Shown here in pieces: positions 26,206 to 35,969 of a DNA stretch of 64,000 nt. The stretch covers positions 6,594 to 70,593 of the forward strand of contig CAZLJY010000003.1 in assembly GCA_964559945.1 (NCBI GenBank), read 5' to 3'. Each line of letters opens with the position of its first letter. Position 1 is the first letter of the stretch. This stretch comes from JANQOZ01 sp964559945. Lineage in GTDB: Bacteria > Pseudomonadota > Gammaproteobacteria > Xanthomonadales > SZUA-38. The notes under the pieces are model-generated. The model searched no databases and was not told where the DNA came from. It worked only from the letters and a program-made list of their open reading frames with translations. A program made the position numbers and the translations under genes.

Positions 26206-26442
26206 GGGAATTACCGAGGCGAATAGATCGCCCTGCCTTACTCTAAATGAGGGCCGACTATAGACCAAATGGCCGGCTAATTTCAGCAATGATCGCGACT
26301 TGCGAAAAGTCCCGCCTTTGGGCAACATAGCGTCCCCGAATCGCCCCGCAGCGTCCGCGGACTCGGTCAATTGGATATTCCAGCCAGCAGGCACAGACCT
26401 GGGTGGGCGGCTGGACCACTTTCGACAGCAGCAGAGTTGACG

Positions 26443-28047
26443 ATGGACGCTAAAACATTCGATTACATTATTGTCGGTGCCGGATCAGCTGGTTGTGTGC
26501 TGGCCAATCGCTTAAGTGAGGATCCCAGCATCAGCGTTCTTTTGCTGGAAGCTGGCGGCCGAGACTGGCATCCGTTCATTCACATGCCTGCAGGCTTGGC
26601 CAAGTTGGTCAATGTGCGCTGGCTCAATTGGGGTTACCAAACTGAACCTGAAGCAAAGCTGGATGGGCGACGCCTCTACTGGCCTCGAGGTAAAGTGCTT
26701 GGCGGATCCAGTTCCATCAACGCCATGTGTTATGCCCGCGGTCATCGGGCCGACTATGACCACTGGGCAGACCTGGGCAACAAGGGCTGGAGCTATTCAG
26801 ACGTTTTGCCGTTTTTCGTTAAGGCCGAGAATCAGGAGCGGGGAGCTTCCCAATATCACGGAAAAGACGGGCCCTTAAACGTCCAGGATTTGCGTCATCA
26901 CAATCCACTTAGCGAGATCTTTCTTGAGGCAGCCCAGGAATGCGGTTTTTCGCGCAATGACGATTTCAATGGCCCGACTCAGCGAGGGTTTGGGTATTAC
27001 CAAGTGACCCAGAAGGGTGGCGCACGCTGGAGTACGGCGGCGGGTTATTTGAATCCAGCGAAGGGGCGCCCAAATCTCACTATCATCACCAAAGCGCTGA
27101 CCCATCGGGTATTGATGGAAGGCAATCAAGCGGTTGGCGTTGAGTACTTCAAGGGACGTTATCTGCAAACCGCGAGAGCAGATCGAGAAGTCTTGCTTAG
27201 TGCGGGCGCCATCAATTCTCCTCAATTGCTGATGCTATCAGGCATTGGCCCCGCACAAGTCATCACCCGCGCCGGCTTAAAGGTGGTCCATGAACTGCCA
27301 GGAGTAGGACGCAACCTGCAGGATCACCTGGACGTTTGCACTCTGAACCACAGCCACTCCAACGATACCTACGATAAAACTAATGACCTGGCTGTGGGTC
27401 TTAAGTACCTGCTGTTTCATCGCGGCGTTGGTACCTCCAATATCGCGGAGACCGGTGGCTTTGTGGTCAGTGACCTGGCCGAAGACGATCGCCCGGATCT
27501 GCAATTTCACTTCGTTCCAGCCATGTTAGATGACCACGGCCGAAACCGCCTTGATGGCGCTGGAGTCACACTGCATTGTTGTGCCTTGAGGCCTGATAGC
27601 CGCGGACACATCGAAATTGTTAGCAGTGACCCGAAGAAATATCCGGCAATCCATGCCAACTATCTATCCGCGCCCCAGGATATGGATTTGATGATTGAAG
27701 GCATTCGTCTGTCGCGAAAAATTCTCGCATCCAATGCCTTTAAGTCCTCCCTTGGAGATGAAATTTTTCCAGGATCTGAGGTGACAACCCGAAAAGACCT
27801 TGAGGCCTTTGTTCGACGCAAATCGGAGACGATTTATCATCCGGTAGGGACCTGCAAAATGGGCGACGACGAACTCTCAGTGGTCGATGATCAACTGCGG
27901 GTTCGCGGTCTCGATGGACTGCGGGTGATTGATGCATCGGTTATGCCAACCCTAGTGAGCGGCAACACCAATGCACCCACCGTGATGATTGCCGAGCGGG
28001 CCAGCGCGCTGATCAGAAATATCAACGGCTTATCAGATCGGCCCTAA
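26443..28047 (+). CDS. GMC family FAD-dependent oxidoreductase (choline dehydrogenase-like)
   Basis: A 534-residue flavoprotein starting at ATG 26443. The N-terminal dinucleotide fold is YIIVGAGSAGCVLANRLSED, with GMC signature 1 near residue 80 (GKVLGGSSSINAMCYARG) and signature 2 near residue 254 (GAINSPQLLMLSGIGP). The catalytic His is in HPVGTCKMG and the second active-site position in SGNTNAPTVMIAE. Substrates in this family are alcohols (choline, polyethylene glycol, aliphatic alcohols), and sequence alone does not decide. No betB or betI neighbour is present, so choline is not supported by context. It is convergent with the GGDEF gene, 11 bases apart. Confidence 0.88.
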   Translation: MDAKTFDYIIVGAGSAGCVLANRLSEDPSISVLLLEAGGRDWHPFIHMPAGLAKLVNVRWLNWGYQTEPEAKLDGRRLYWPRGKVLGGSSSINAMCYARGHRADYDHWADLGNKGWSYSDVLPFFVKAENQERGASQYHGKDGPLNVQDLRHHNPLSEIFLEAAQECGFSRNDDFNGPTQRGFGYYQVTQKGGARWSTAAGYLNPAKGRPNLTIITKALTHRVLMEGNQAVGVEYFKGRYLQTARADREVLLSAGAINSPQLLMLSGIGPAQVITRAGLKVVHELPGVGRNLQDHLDVCTLNHSHSNDTYDKTNDLAVGLKYLLFHRGVGTSNIAETGGFVVSDLAEDDRPDLQFHFVPAMLDDHGRNRLDGAGVTLHCCALRPDSRGHIEIVSSDPKKYPAIHANYLSAPQDMDLMIEGIRLSRKILASNAFKSSLGDEIFPGSEVTTRKDLEAFVRRKSETIYHPVGTCKMGDDELSVVDDQLRVRGLDGLRVIDASVMPTLVSGNTNAPTVMIAERASALIRNINGLSDRP

Positions 28048-28058
28048 CCAGGCCGAAT

Positions 28059-29528
28059 TCAGCCTCCAATAGCGGCAACCTGGACTTGATTTCGACCCTC
28101 TCGTTTTGCCTGCAGCAACGCATGATCAGCCCGAGCGATTGCATGATCAACGTCTTCGCCGCCGGACAGCTCAACAGCGCCAAAGCTGCAACTTAGAGGA
28201 TCCATAAGATCGTTATTGATGGCGGCCACGGCGCCTCGCATACGTTCAGCGGTTAACGCGGCACGTTCAAGATTTGCGCCCGGCAAAAATACGACAAACT
28301 CATCGCCGCCATATCGGCCCAGCAAATCGGTTTTTCGCAACACTGATGCGGCGGCTTGAGCAACCTGCCGCAAGGCTAAATCGCCAGCCGCATGCCCCTG
28401 ACGGTCGTTGACTGTCTTAAAATGATCAATATCAAACATGAGTATCGATGATTTGGAGGTTGGCGCCTGAACTCTTAGTCGACTGACCTGCTCGCTAAGA
28501 CTTTCCCGGGTCAACAATCCGGTCAGCTGATCGGTGGCGATTTTTTTCTCTAGGGCCTGATTGGCAGCCATCAACCCTGGCACCGCCATGCCAAAATACG
28601 CACTGGCAGCGGTAACCGTGACAACAAATTGATAAACCAGGGCCTGCTCATAGAGGTTAAGAACAGAGACTAACAGCGCGGTGGTGGTGCCAAACCAAGC
28701 AACACTGAAGGCCGCCCTGAATGGCGATTCGGTGTAGACCAACCACATCTGTGGAATGATCAGAAAAAACGCCGCAAAAGCCGCCTCAGGCCTGGAAGAA
28801 TAATAGGCCAAGCTGATGGCCAAAAGCTGCATCAGGGTAAGACAGAGCATCTTCAGAGTGAACTCGCGCCAGGATCGCTGATTGGATTGCACGCGAAACA
28901 AATCCAACCAGGGCGCTGGGATAGACAGCAAACGTACCATTGCTGCGGCACACGCTGGCGCCAGCACAATGGCCCCACCCATGTCACCGATCCACCAGGG
29001 CAGCCAAACCAGGTCGTTATTGTCCGATGACAAAGTACCGCCAAGTTTTAACGCAGCCACGCCAACTACAGAGGCCAGCAGCGAGGAGACCGCCGCAATG
29101 ACCAGAAAGGCGACGATGGTTCGGGGAATGGTGATGGCGGTCGCTTTGTCGAACACCCGGCGGATCAAAAGCCCACCCAGGCCATAGGAAAAACAATGAC
29201 CGGCGCCAAACAGGATGCCTGCTAGCAGGAGTTGTGACCAGGGTGTTGCCTCACCGTAGATGGCATCAATCCAGAATGTAGCGATCACTGCGCAAACTAG
29301 CACCGGCGGCAAGGCGCGCCAGCCAGCCACAAAAAATGCCGCCAGACTCAATCCCGCCGGCGGAAACCAGATGCTGGCATGGGGTAGGTATTCCAGCAGC
29401 ACGGCGGCTCGCCAAGTGAGCAGCCATAGGGCGCAAAACAACAGCGCCATTCCGGGCGTTAGCATGGGATGACGACGCACCAATGGGTCATTTTCTGGCA
29501 ATTGTGGAACAGCGCGCTTGATTGGCAT
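28059..29528 (-). CDS. MASE1-GGDEF diguanylate cyclase
   Basis: A 489-residue inner-membrane protein. Residues about 20-310 form a MASE1-type sensor with around eight hydrophobic helices (ASIWFPPAGLSLAAFF, WIGDMGGAIVLAPACA). Residues about 330-489 are a GGDEF domain with an intact active site, RYGGDEF, and an RxxD inhibitory site (RKTD) five residues before it, so product-inhibited c-di-GMP synthesis is expected. No EAL domain. It is divergent from the propeller gene at 29636 with 107 bases between. The input signal is unknown. Confidence 0.92.
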   Translation of the reverse strand: MPIKRAVPQLPENDPLVRRHPMLTPGMALLFCALWLLTWRAAVLLEYLPHASIWFPPAGLSLAAFFVAGWRALPPVLVCAVIATFWIDAIYGEATPWSQLLLAGILFGAGHCFSYGLGGLLIRRVFDKATAITIPRTIVAFLVIAAVSSLLASVVGVAALKLGGTLSSDNNDLVWLPWWIGDMGGAIVLAPACAAAMVRLLSIPAPWLDLFRVQSNQRSWREFTLKMLCLTLMQLLAISLAYYSSRPEAAFAAFFLIIPQMWLVYTESPFRAAFSVAWFGTTTALLVSVLNLYEQALVYQFVVTVTAASAYFGMAVPGLMAANQALEKKIATDQLTGLLTRESLSEQVSRLRVQAPTSKSSILMFDIDHFKTVNDRQGHAAGDLALRQVAQAAASVLRKTDLLGRYGGDEFVVFLPGANLERAALTAERMRGAVAAINNDLMDPLSCSFGAVELSGGEDVDHAIARADHALLQAKREGRNQVQVAAIGG

Positions 29529-29635
29529 TCAGCCGACAGGATCTAATTCGCCCATTTTGGTGGAAAAATCTACAGATGTTAAGGGGGTTTTGGCAGAATA
29601 GTATTCCAGCACCAAACCAAATTGGAGATAGCCTG

Positions 29636-30802
29636 ATGACCGAAGCGCCCCTTAGCTGGAGTTTCAAACCCAATAAAGCGCCTTACTACATCAATACCGT
29701 AGCCCTTAGCGCCGGTGGCGAAAAGGTCATCACGGGTACGTTCTTCCATCAATATAGCCGACGTAAGGCCAGCAAACCCGCGGTCTCCGAAAAGCTTGGC
29801 AGTTACTGTCTGGACGCCAGTGGCGCTTTGCTGTGGAAAGATGAATTCACCAACTACGAGGGGGTTTATTGGGCCGCAATAACGCCGGCGGCGGATTTTG
29901 CTGCAACCTGCGGCTGGTATAGCAACAACCCCTATCAAGGTTTTGTGTTCATTTATGACGCCAACACCGGCCAACGGTTGGTGTCCTACACCGACACGCC
30001 CCATCGAGTCAGCGTCTGCGCCTTCTCAGGCAGCGCTAACGTGTTAGCCGCAGCTGGCTCCAGCGTGATGGTGTTTCGCCAATCCGGCGCTAGCTATGAG
30101 TCCGAGCCATTAGTCGTTGATTTGCCGGCCAGTTCTCCATCCGACCCAGATAGCGCACAGGGACTCGCCATTGATGTCACTGGGCGGTGGATTGCGGTAG
30201 GCACCTACCAAGGCAACATCCACCTCATTGATACCGCGGACGGTAAGGCAACCATCGTCGCCAGTTATAACAGCGGCGAAAGCGTTCATGCCGTATCCAT
30301 GGACTGGGGCGGCAGCACCTTTATTGCTGGCGCCAGTGGTGGGCATCTCTATCATTTCACCACCGAAGATTTTCTATCCACGAGCCAACCCGACTGGCGG
30401 GTGCTGCTATCCAGCGGCGGAATTTGCGCCGAATCAGTTTACGGGGTCGCCTTAAGTGAGGATGGATCGACCGCGACCGCAGTTGGAAATATTGGTCAGG
30501 GCGGTCAGCTAGGCTTGCTGAAGATCAACAGCGACGGGGGCCAATGGCAATGGTTCAGTGCCACAGCACACAACCCCAATTCAACCAGCATGACGGGTTC
30601 TGGCAATTTTCTGACTGTGGCAGACGGCCACCCGGATGGAACACCCGGCGAGTTTTATTACTATTCAGCGGAATCCAATACACCACTTTGGACCTATCCC
30701 ACCAGCAATATGAGCTGGCCCATGCAGATTGCCTCTGGCGGCCAGGCCGCGGTGGCCGGCAGTGATGATGGCCACGTTTATTATTTCGCGCCTTTGTCTT
30801 AA
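29636..30802 (+). CDS. WD40/PQQ-like beta-propeller protein
   Basis: A 388-residue protein started at ATG 29636, eight bases after GGAG; the longer reading from 29522 overlaps the divergent GGDEF start and lacks such a site. Repeats of 40-50 residues show propeller strands (INTVALSAGGEKVITGTF, VCAFSGSANVLAAAG, GLAIDVTGRWIAVGTYQGNIHLID, VYGVALSEDGSTATAVG, AAVAGSDDGHVYYF). No signal peptide is visible, so it appears cytoplasmic. No enzymatic motif. Function unknown; a scaffold or binding role is typical for the fold. Confidence 0.7.
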   Translation: MTEAPLSWSFKPNKAPYYINTVALSAGGEKVITGTFFHQYSRRKASKPAVSEKLGSYCLDASGALLWKDEFTNYEGVYWAAITPAADFAATCGWYSNNPYQGFVFIYDANTGQRLVSYTDTPHRVSVCAFSGSANVLAAAGSSVMVFRQSGASYESEPLVVDLPASSPSDPDSAQGLAIDVTGRWIAVGTYQGNIHLIDTADGKATIVASYNSGESVHAVSMDWGGSTFIAGASGGHLYHFTTEDFLSTSQPDWRVLLSSGGICAESVYGVALSEDGSTATAVGNIGQGGQLGLLKINSDGGQWQWFSATAHNPNSTSMTGSGNFLTVADGHPDGTPGEFYYYSAESNTPLWTYPTSNMSWPMQIASGGQAAVAGSDDGHVYYFAPLS

Positions 30803-30867
30803 ACCATCTTCGGAGTTTTCGTATCTAGCCCATCAGTGGGCGCCGAAAAAAATAGGGCACTCGGTGA

Positions 30868-31713
30868 TTAGATATTGCTGCGCAAGGCCAGCAGCTCAGG
30901 GAAAAAACTGGTATCCAGGGCTTTGCGTAGAAAGCCGACGCCGCTGGACCCGCCGGTGCCGCGCTTGAAACCGATAATTCGCTGCACGGTATACATGTGC
31001 CGAAATCGCCAATTTTGGAACGCGTCTTCTATGTCCACTAGCGTCTCAGCAAGCTCGTAAAGGTCGTAAAATCGTTCACTGAACCGATAAACCTTAGTCC
31101 AAGCGGCCTCAACCGAACCATTGTGCTGATAGGGTTGGGTAAGGTCCCGGGTTGAAAGCTCAGCATCGATGGAAAACCCAGCTCTCTCAAGCTGTCGGAT
31201 AGACACATCGTAGAGACTGGGTTTTTGTAACTGCTGTTCCAGCTTGGCCATATCCACTGGACGGTCCTTGTGGACCTTCACAACACCAGCATTCTTGTTT
31301 CCCAGCATAAATTCCAAGGCTCGGTAACCCACCGATTGAAACCCTGAGGCGTTACCTAGACTATCGCGAAACTTCAGATAGTCCACCGGCGTCATGGTGG
31401 CCAAAATGGACCAGGACTGCTTCATCTGCTCGAGAATCTGGCGCACCCGGGCCAACACCCGAAACGATGGCCGGAACTTTCCTTCGTCAATCAATGCTAT
31501 TGCAGCATTGACCTCGTGACCGGCAAGTTTTAGCCACAACTCACTGGCCTGATGAATGACCACAAACAACATCTCATCGTGCTCATCAGTGCGCATTTCT
31601 TGGGCAGACAACACCTTGTCCAGGTGGAGGTAGTCACCGTAGGCCATACTGTCTTTGAAGTCGGTACGAATGTCAGACTCAACTTCACGGTAGTTGCTAT
31701 CAAAAGATTTCAC
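30868..31713 (-). CDS. kynA: Tryptophan 2,3-dioxygenase
   Basis: A 281-residue haem enzyme that opens the indole ring of L-tryptophan to N-formylkynurenine. Family signatures: YGDYLHLDKVLSAQ, the substrate-contact segment FVVIHQASELWLKL, and the haem-binding His region NWRFRHMYTVQRIIGFKRGTGGSSG. It is the last gene of the minus-strand kynurenine cluster, 39 bases after kmo. The next enzyme, kynurenine formamidase, is not encoded nearby. Confidence 0.95.
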   Translation of the reverse strand: MKSFDSNYREVESDIRTDFKDSMAYGDYLHLDKVLSAQEMRTDEHDEMLFVVIHQASELWLKLAGHEVNAAIALIDEGKFRPSFRVLARVRQILEQMKQSWSILATMTPVDYLKFRDSLGNASGFQSVGYRALEFMLGNKNAGVVKVHKDRPVDMAKLEQQLQKPSLYDVSIRQLERAGFSIDAELSTRDLTQPYQHNGSVEAAWTKVYRFSERFYDLYELAETLVDIEDAFQNWRFRHMYTVQRIIGFKRGTGGSSGVGFLRKALDTSFFPELLALRSNI

Positions 31714-31752
31714 GAGGTCTACTCCGAAACGCGTAAAACACAGAATTTCCTA

Positions 31753-33114
31753 TCAATCAGAGAGCTTGGGTCGCTCGTTGACAAGATCAAGCAACGATTG
31801 TTGAACATCAGCATAACGGTCGGGATCAGCAACAAAGGGTAGTGCCATAATTTGATCCATAACGATCTGTTGCGCGTCACCGTTAGCTAGCGCCTGCTGA
31901 TAGCTGACCTCCGGCAGAAAAGTCACCTGGGAATACAACGGCGCCCATAGCTCCGGGTGAGCCTGATGAAAATCTCTTTCGATACGTTTTTGCAAAAGAA
32001 AACTTTCTCGGCCGGACAACTCACTCATTTCGCGAAAATTGCGCATGGCCAAAACGGATAATGCGTCCGCGTTGGGTTTGCGCTCAGCCTGATAAGCCGG
32101 CATCACCGTCTGCCAATTGTCGCCATGGGAATTAAGCAAATCAGCAAAGGTCTGACAATCCTCAAAACCACAGTTCAGCCCCTGTCCGTAGAACGGTACG
32201 ATGGCGTGAGCGGCATCTCCGATAAGGATCGCGCGCTGATCAAAAACCCATTGCGAAACCTTCGCCAGGGCTAGTGACGACGGGCGTGTTTTCGCAAACC
32301 GCTGCAGCGGTCGCTCAAGAAGCGGCAACGCATCAGCAAAATTTGCAGTCAGAAAGGCCTGAATGTCTGACTCGGTAGATAAACTGGCAAAGGAGTTATC
32401 GCCCTCATCGGGTAGAAACGCTGTTGCCGTCATCGACCCATCCGGGTTGGGCAATGCAATCAACATGTAATTGCCACGAGGCCAAATATGTAGAGAGTCC
32501 CTAGCGATGGCATGCTCTCCACCGGGCAACGCCGGAATGTTGAGCTCAATATAGCTGTGGCCCATTTTGCGCACATCAACCATCGCGCCTGAACACTCCG
32601 CTAATAGTTGGCGAACTTTGGAGTTGGCCCCATCGGCACCAAACAGGTAATCGAACTCTATGTGCAAATCGCAGTCTTCCGGTCGCGTAAAATGGGCGCG
32701 GTTTTCGGCCAGATTAATGCCCGCTAGTACTGCCTCAAAATGCAAAGTAATACCGGCTTGCTGATCGGCAATGTCGAGCAAGACCTCATTCACCGACGCC
32801 CGGGATACCGACCAGATAGCCTGTCCGTTCTGACCATAAGGCTGATGGGTAATTTCGCCATCAAGACTGTGCATTGCACGGGTAAACATGGGCAAGGAAC
32901 GGGCTCTGACCGCCCTATCGGCCTGTACATATTCGAGTGCGCGCCAGCCCCGCTCAGACAAGGCGATATTGATTGAGCGCCCTTCATAAACGTCATGAAT
33001 ACGTGAGTCTGTACGCGCCTCTAGAAGATCTACGCGATAACCATGGCGAGCCAGCATAATGGCCAGCAAAGTTCCTACTGGCCCTGCCCCTACCACCGCA
33101 ATTCGGGTACTCAC
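31753..33114 (-). CDS. kmo: Kynurenine 3-monooxygenase
   Basis: A 453-residue FAD-dependent aromatic hydroxylase making 3-hydroxykynurenine. It has an N-terminal GxGxxG motif (VVGAGPVGTLLAIMLARHG) and a second FAD motif, LIGDAAHAIVPFYGQGLNCGFED. A C-terminal hydrophobic anchor like that of the eukaryotic enzyme is not evident. The ATG overlaps the kynU stop (ATGA), supporting translational coupling. Confidence 0.94.
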   Translation of the reverse strand: MSTRIAVVGAGPVGTLLAIMLARHGYRVDLLEARTDSRIHDVYEGRSINIALSERGWRALEYVQADRAVRARSLPMFTRAMHSLDGEITHQPYGQNGQAIWSVSRASVNEVLLDIADQQAGITLHFEAVLAGINLAENRAHFTRPEDCDLHIEFDYLFGADGANSKVRQLLAECSGAMVDVRKMGHSYIELNIPALPGGEHAIARDSLHIWPRGNYMLIALPNPDGSMTATAFLPDEGDNSFASLSTESDIQAFLTANFADALPLLERPLQRFAKTRPSSLALAKVSQWVFDQRAILIGDAAHAIVPFYGQGLNCGFEDCQTFADLLNSHGDNWQTVMPAYQAERKPNADALSVLAMRNFREMSELSGRESFLLQKRIERDFHQAHPELWAPLYSQVTFLPEVSYQQALANGDAQQIVMDQIMALPFVADPDRYADVQQSLLDLVNERPKLSD

Positions 33115-34394
33115 TGGCGCGTAGCCAACAGTTCACCAATGGTGTCGCCAAGGCGCCAAACGTCTTCGAAACTGTTGTAAAACGGCACCGGTGCAAATCG
33201 CATGACGTCCGGGGCGCGAAAATCTGCGCTGACTCCGCGCTCACACAGGGCGTTGAAAAACGACTTGTCAGCACCGCCTAATCTGACCGACAGCTGGCAC
33301 CCACGCTGCATAGGATCTGCGGGTGTAATGCACTCCAAGCCCAAACCCGGTTGGCGAGAAAAGGCGGCTTGCAGCACATGTAACAGGTACGCCGTCAACT
33401 TCAGGCTCTTGGCCCTGAGCGCCGCAAGGCCCGCTGCATCGAACAGCTGTAAGGAAGCGTAGAGCATGGCCACCTCCACCGCAGGAGGATTACTCAACTG
33501 CCAACCCTGGGCACCCGGCATAGGGGTGAAACCCGGCTGCATCTCAAAACGGCGAGCTTCGTCATGCCCCCACCAGCCAGCAAACCTGGGACCCTCAAAC
33601 CCCTCCCCGTATCGCTCGTGCACATAGGCACCGCCAATGTTCCCAGGGCCGCCATTGAGGTATTTATAGGAACACCAGGCGGCGAAATCCACACCATCAT
33701 CGTGCAAGGACAAAGGCACATTCCCCACCGCATGGGCCAGATCGAAACCCGCCTTCGCACCAACCCCATGGGCGGCGCGGGTTAAATCGGCAATATCAAA
33801 CAACTGGCCGTTGAAATAATTGATCCCACCCAGAAAGACCAATGCCAATTGATCACCGCACTGGGCGATCGCGTCTAATAGGTCTTCATGACGAATGATA
33901 TGTTCACCGGGCCGCGGGCCAACCTCAACGATGGCTTGTTCGGGAGTGAAACCATGAAAACCCACCTGGGTCTCCAATAGATACCGATCAGAAGGAAACA
34001 TGCCGGCTTCGCTGATGATCTTAAAACGATGTTGGGTAGGACGATAAAAGGACACGAATAGCAAATGAAGGTTGGTGGTCAGAGAGTTCATACACACCAC
34101 TTCGCTTTCCATCGCTCCCACTAGCCTTGCGCTTGGGCCAGCCAGTTTTCGGTGACAAGTGAACCATGGGTCTTGGTCTGAAAAATGCCCTTCTACGCCC
34201 AGCGCGGCCCAGCGGGATAGCTCATGGTCCACCGCACTGCGAGCAGTGACCGGCTGCAAGCCCAAGGAATTGCCAGTGAAATACAAAAGCTCTTTGCCTG
34301 CATGCTCAGGGCGATGAAATTGATCCCTGAAAGGCGCTAATGGGTCCGCCTTATCGCATTGGCGGGCGAAGGTCAGTGTGTTCTCAAAATTCAT
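33111..34394 (-). CDS. kynU: Kynureninase
   Basis: A 427-residue PLP enzyme cleaving 3-hydroxykynurenine (or kynurenine) to 3-hydroxyanthranilate (or anthranilate) and alanine. The PLP Lys lies in CSYKYLNGGPGN; the DLAHAVGN motif holds the PLP-interacting Asp. It sits between the dioxygenase gene at 34437 (42-base gap) and kmo (overlap). With both neighbours present, the flow to 3-hydroxyanthranilate is the likely role. Confidence 0.95.
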   Translation of the reverse strand: MNFENTLTFARQCDKADPLAPFRDQFHRPEHAGKELLYFTGNSLGLQPVTARSAVDHELSRWAALGVEGHFSDQDPWFTCHRKLAGPSARLVGAMESEVVCMNSLTTNLHLLFVSFYRPTQHRFKIISEAGMFPSDRYLLETQVGFHGFTPEQAIVEVGPRPGEHIIRHEDLLDAIAQCGDQLALVFLGGINYFNGQLFDIADLTRAAHGVGAKAGFDLAHAVGNVPLSLHDDGVDFAAWCSYKYLNGGPGNIGGAYVHERYGEGFEGPRFAGWWGHDEARRFEMQPGFTPMPGAQGWQLSNPPAVEVAMLYASLQLFDAAGLAALRAKSLKLTAYLLHVLQAAFSRQPGLGLECITPADPMQRGCQLSVRLGGADKSFFNALCERGVSADFRAPDVMRFAPVPFYNSFEDVWRLGDTIGELLATRQ

Positions 34395-34436
34395 CGATTA
34401 GCGTCCGTTTAGATCGCGATAAAGCGCTGACTAGTC

Positions 34437-34991
34437 CTACCGGGCGGTCAAGTTGATCCAACCCTCGGGCGGCGTCTTGCCAGGGTGAAGAGATTGGCAT
34501 TGGGGGCAGCTGCGAGCCGTTTCATTGCTGTAAAACCCATTGAAGATCGGCGGCAGGTCATCGACCAACGATTTCAATAAGACCTCCGCCCGATGGACCA
34601 AGGCACCGCAGTCAAAGCAATACCATTCAAAAGCGTCCAAGGCGCCCTCTGGGCGTTTCGGTTCAATCACAAGCCCGACGCTACCAGGTTCAGGGCGCTG
34701 GGGAGAATGGCGTACGTGTTTGGGTAAAAAAAACACATCACCCTCGCAAATGGGTACGTCGTAGAAATCACCGTTGTCATAGATTTTTAGCAGCATGTTG
34801 CCGGTGAGTTGATAAAAGAACTCTTCCACCGGATCGTCGTGAAAGTCCGTTCGTTGATTGGGACCGCCTACAACAGTCACCATCATGTCGGTGTTCTCCC
34901 AAACCTGCTTATTACCCACAGGGGGTTTAAGCAGATGGGCATGATCCTCGATCCACTGGCGAAAATTAAATGCGCTGAGCTGTGAATTCAT
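34437..34991 (-). CDS. 3-Hydroxyanthranilate 3,4-dioxygenase
   Basis: A 184-residue cupin dioxygenase forming 2-amino-3-carboxymuconate semialdehyde, which cyclises to quinolinate. The active-site iron ligands lie in DFHDDPVEEFFYQL (His, Glu) and PKHVRHSPQRP (His). A C-terminal rubredoxin-like pair of CxxC motifs (CFDCG and CPQCQ) is as in the Cupriavidus-type enzyme. It is the first gene of the kynurenine cluster. No nadC or 2-amino-3-carboxymuconate decarboxylase gene is in the window; de novo NAD synthesis is therefore likelier than full catabolism, but unproven. Confidence 0.94.
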   Translation of the reverse strand: MNSQLSAFNFRQWIEDHAHLLKPPVGNKQVWENTDMMVTVVGGPNQRTDFHDDPVEEFFYQLTGNMLLKIYDNGDFYDVPICEGDVFFLPKHVRHSPQRPEPGSVGLVIEPKRPEGALDAFEWYCFDCGALVHRAEVLLKSLVDDLPPIFNGFYSNETARSCPQCQSLHPGKTPPEGWINLTAR

Positions 34992-35147
34992 GGCGCCTAT
35001 CGGACTCGCTATGCAGCCTTTTAAGCTAATGATACCGGGAACTGATTGTCGGCACTAAGCAATTGGCCCCATCAAGCCATTGCATGGCGCTGTTGATCAC
35101 GCCACTATCGGGGCAGGATTAATCGCTTATCTTAAGGAATCGTTCCC

Positions 35148-35969
35148 ATGTCCAGCCAACCAGCCGCCCCTGCTCGCAAGCCCGTCACCATCAACACGCT
35201 GCAAAACATGAAAGGTAAGGAGCGATTTTCCAGCCTTACTGCTTATGGATACAGCGAGTCTTATGCGGTCAGCGATGCCGGCGTTGAGGTGATTTTGATT
35301 GGCGATTCTCTGGGGATGGTAATTCAGGGCCACGATAACTCGCTGCCTGTGACCATTGACGATGTGGCGTATCACATCCGCTGCGTTCAGCGCGGTAACC
35401 AGGGCTCCCTGTTAATGGGCGATCTACCTTTCATGACCTTTTATTCTGAGCAGGTCACCTTAGAAAGCGCGGCAACATTGATGCGCGAGGGTGCCCAAAT
35501 CGTCAAGCTCGAAGGCGGCGCTTGGTTAGCAGAAACCACTCGCCTACTCACTCAGCGAGGCATTCCGGTCTGCTGCCACATGGGCCTGATGCCCCAATCG
35601 GTCAATCACCTGGGCGGCTTCCGAGTCCAAGGTCGTGACCCGGATAAGGCCCAATCCATCATTGACGAGGCTCTGGTCCTGCAAGATGCTGGCGCTAGCG
35701 TTATTCTTCTGGAATGTGTGCCAGCGGAGCTCGGCGGCAGAGTCACCCAGGCTCTCGATATTCCGGTCATTGGGATTGGAGCCGGACCGGAGACTGACGG
35801 TCAAATCATGGTTTTGCAGGACCTGTTAGGGCTGTATCCCGGCCGGCCGGCAAAATTCGTCAAGAACTTCCTAGCCGGTCATGACGATGGCATCCAGGGC
35901 GCTATCGCGCGCTACGCTGGAGCTGTGAGAGACGGTTCATTTCCTGCCCAAGAGCATTGCTATCAATGA
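35148..35969 (+). CDS. panB: 3-Methyl-2-oxobutanoate hydroxymethyltransferase
   Basis: A 273-residue enzyme transferring a hydroxymethyl group from methylene-tetrahydrofolate to 2-oxoisovalerate, giving ketopantoate for pantothenate and CoA. Signatures: ILIGDSLGMVIQGHDNSLPV (metal and substrate site), DLPFMTF, and KLEGG. The start has a good ribosome-binding site (AAGGA at about ten bases). The usual partner panC is not adjacent; instead the next gene overlaps it by ATGA and encodes a D-aminoacylase-like lipoprotein, so this is an unusual operon partner. Confidence 0.93.
   Translation: MSSQPAAPARKPVTINTLQNMKGKERFSSLTAYGYSESYAVSDAGVEVILIGDSLGMVIQGHDNSLPVTIDDVAYHIRCVQRGNQGSLLMGDLPFMTFYSEQVTLESAATLMREGAQIVKLEGGAWLAETTRLLTQRGIPVCCHMGLMPQSVNHLGGFRVQGRDPDKAQSIIDEALVLQDAGASVILLECVPAELGGRVTQALDIPVIGIGAGPETDGQIMVLQDLLGLYPGRPAKFVKNFLAGHDDGIQGAIARYAGAVRDGSFPAQEHCYQ

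Noticed and set aside
26206..26394. N-terminal extension of PEP carboxylase
   Set aside because: It contains no expected family sequence, and the 901-residue form from 26205 already has the normal N-terminus.
29522..29635. Longer N-terminus of the propeller protein
   Set aside because: It overlaps the divergent GGDEF start, while ATG 29636 has a well-placed GGAG.
30828..30841. GCCCA-TCAG-TGGGC hairpin as terminator between the propeller and kynA genes
   Set aside because: The stem is only 5 bp and there is no T-tract after it in either direction.
34992..35147. Riboswitch or attenuator upstream of panB or the kynurenine genes
   Set aside because: I found no leader peptide or alternative hairpins with a T-tract in the 156 bases.
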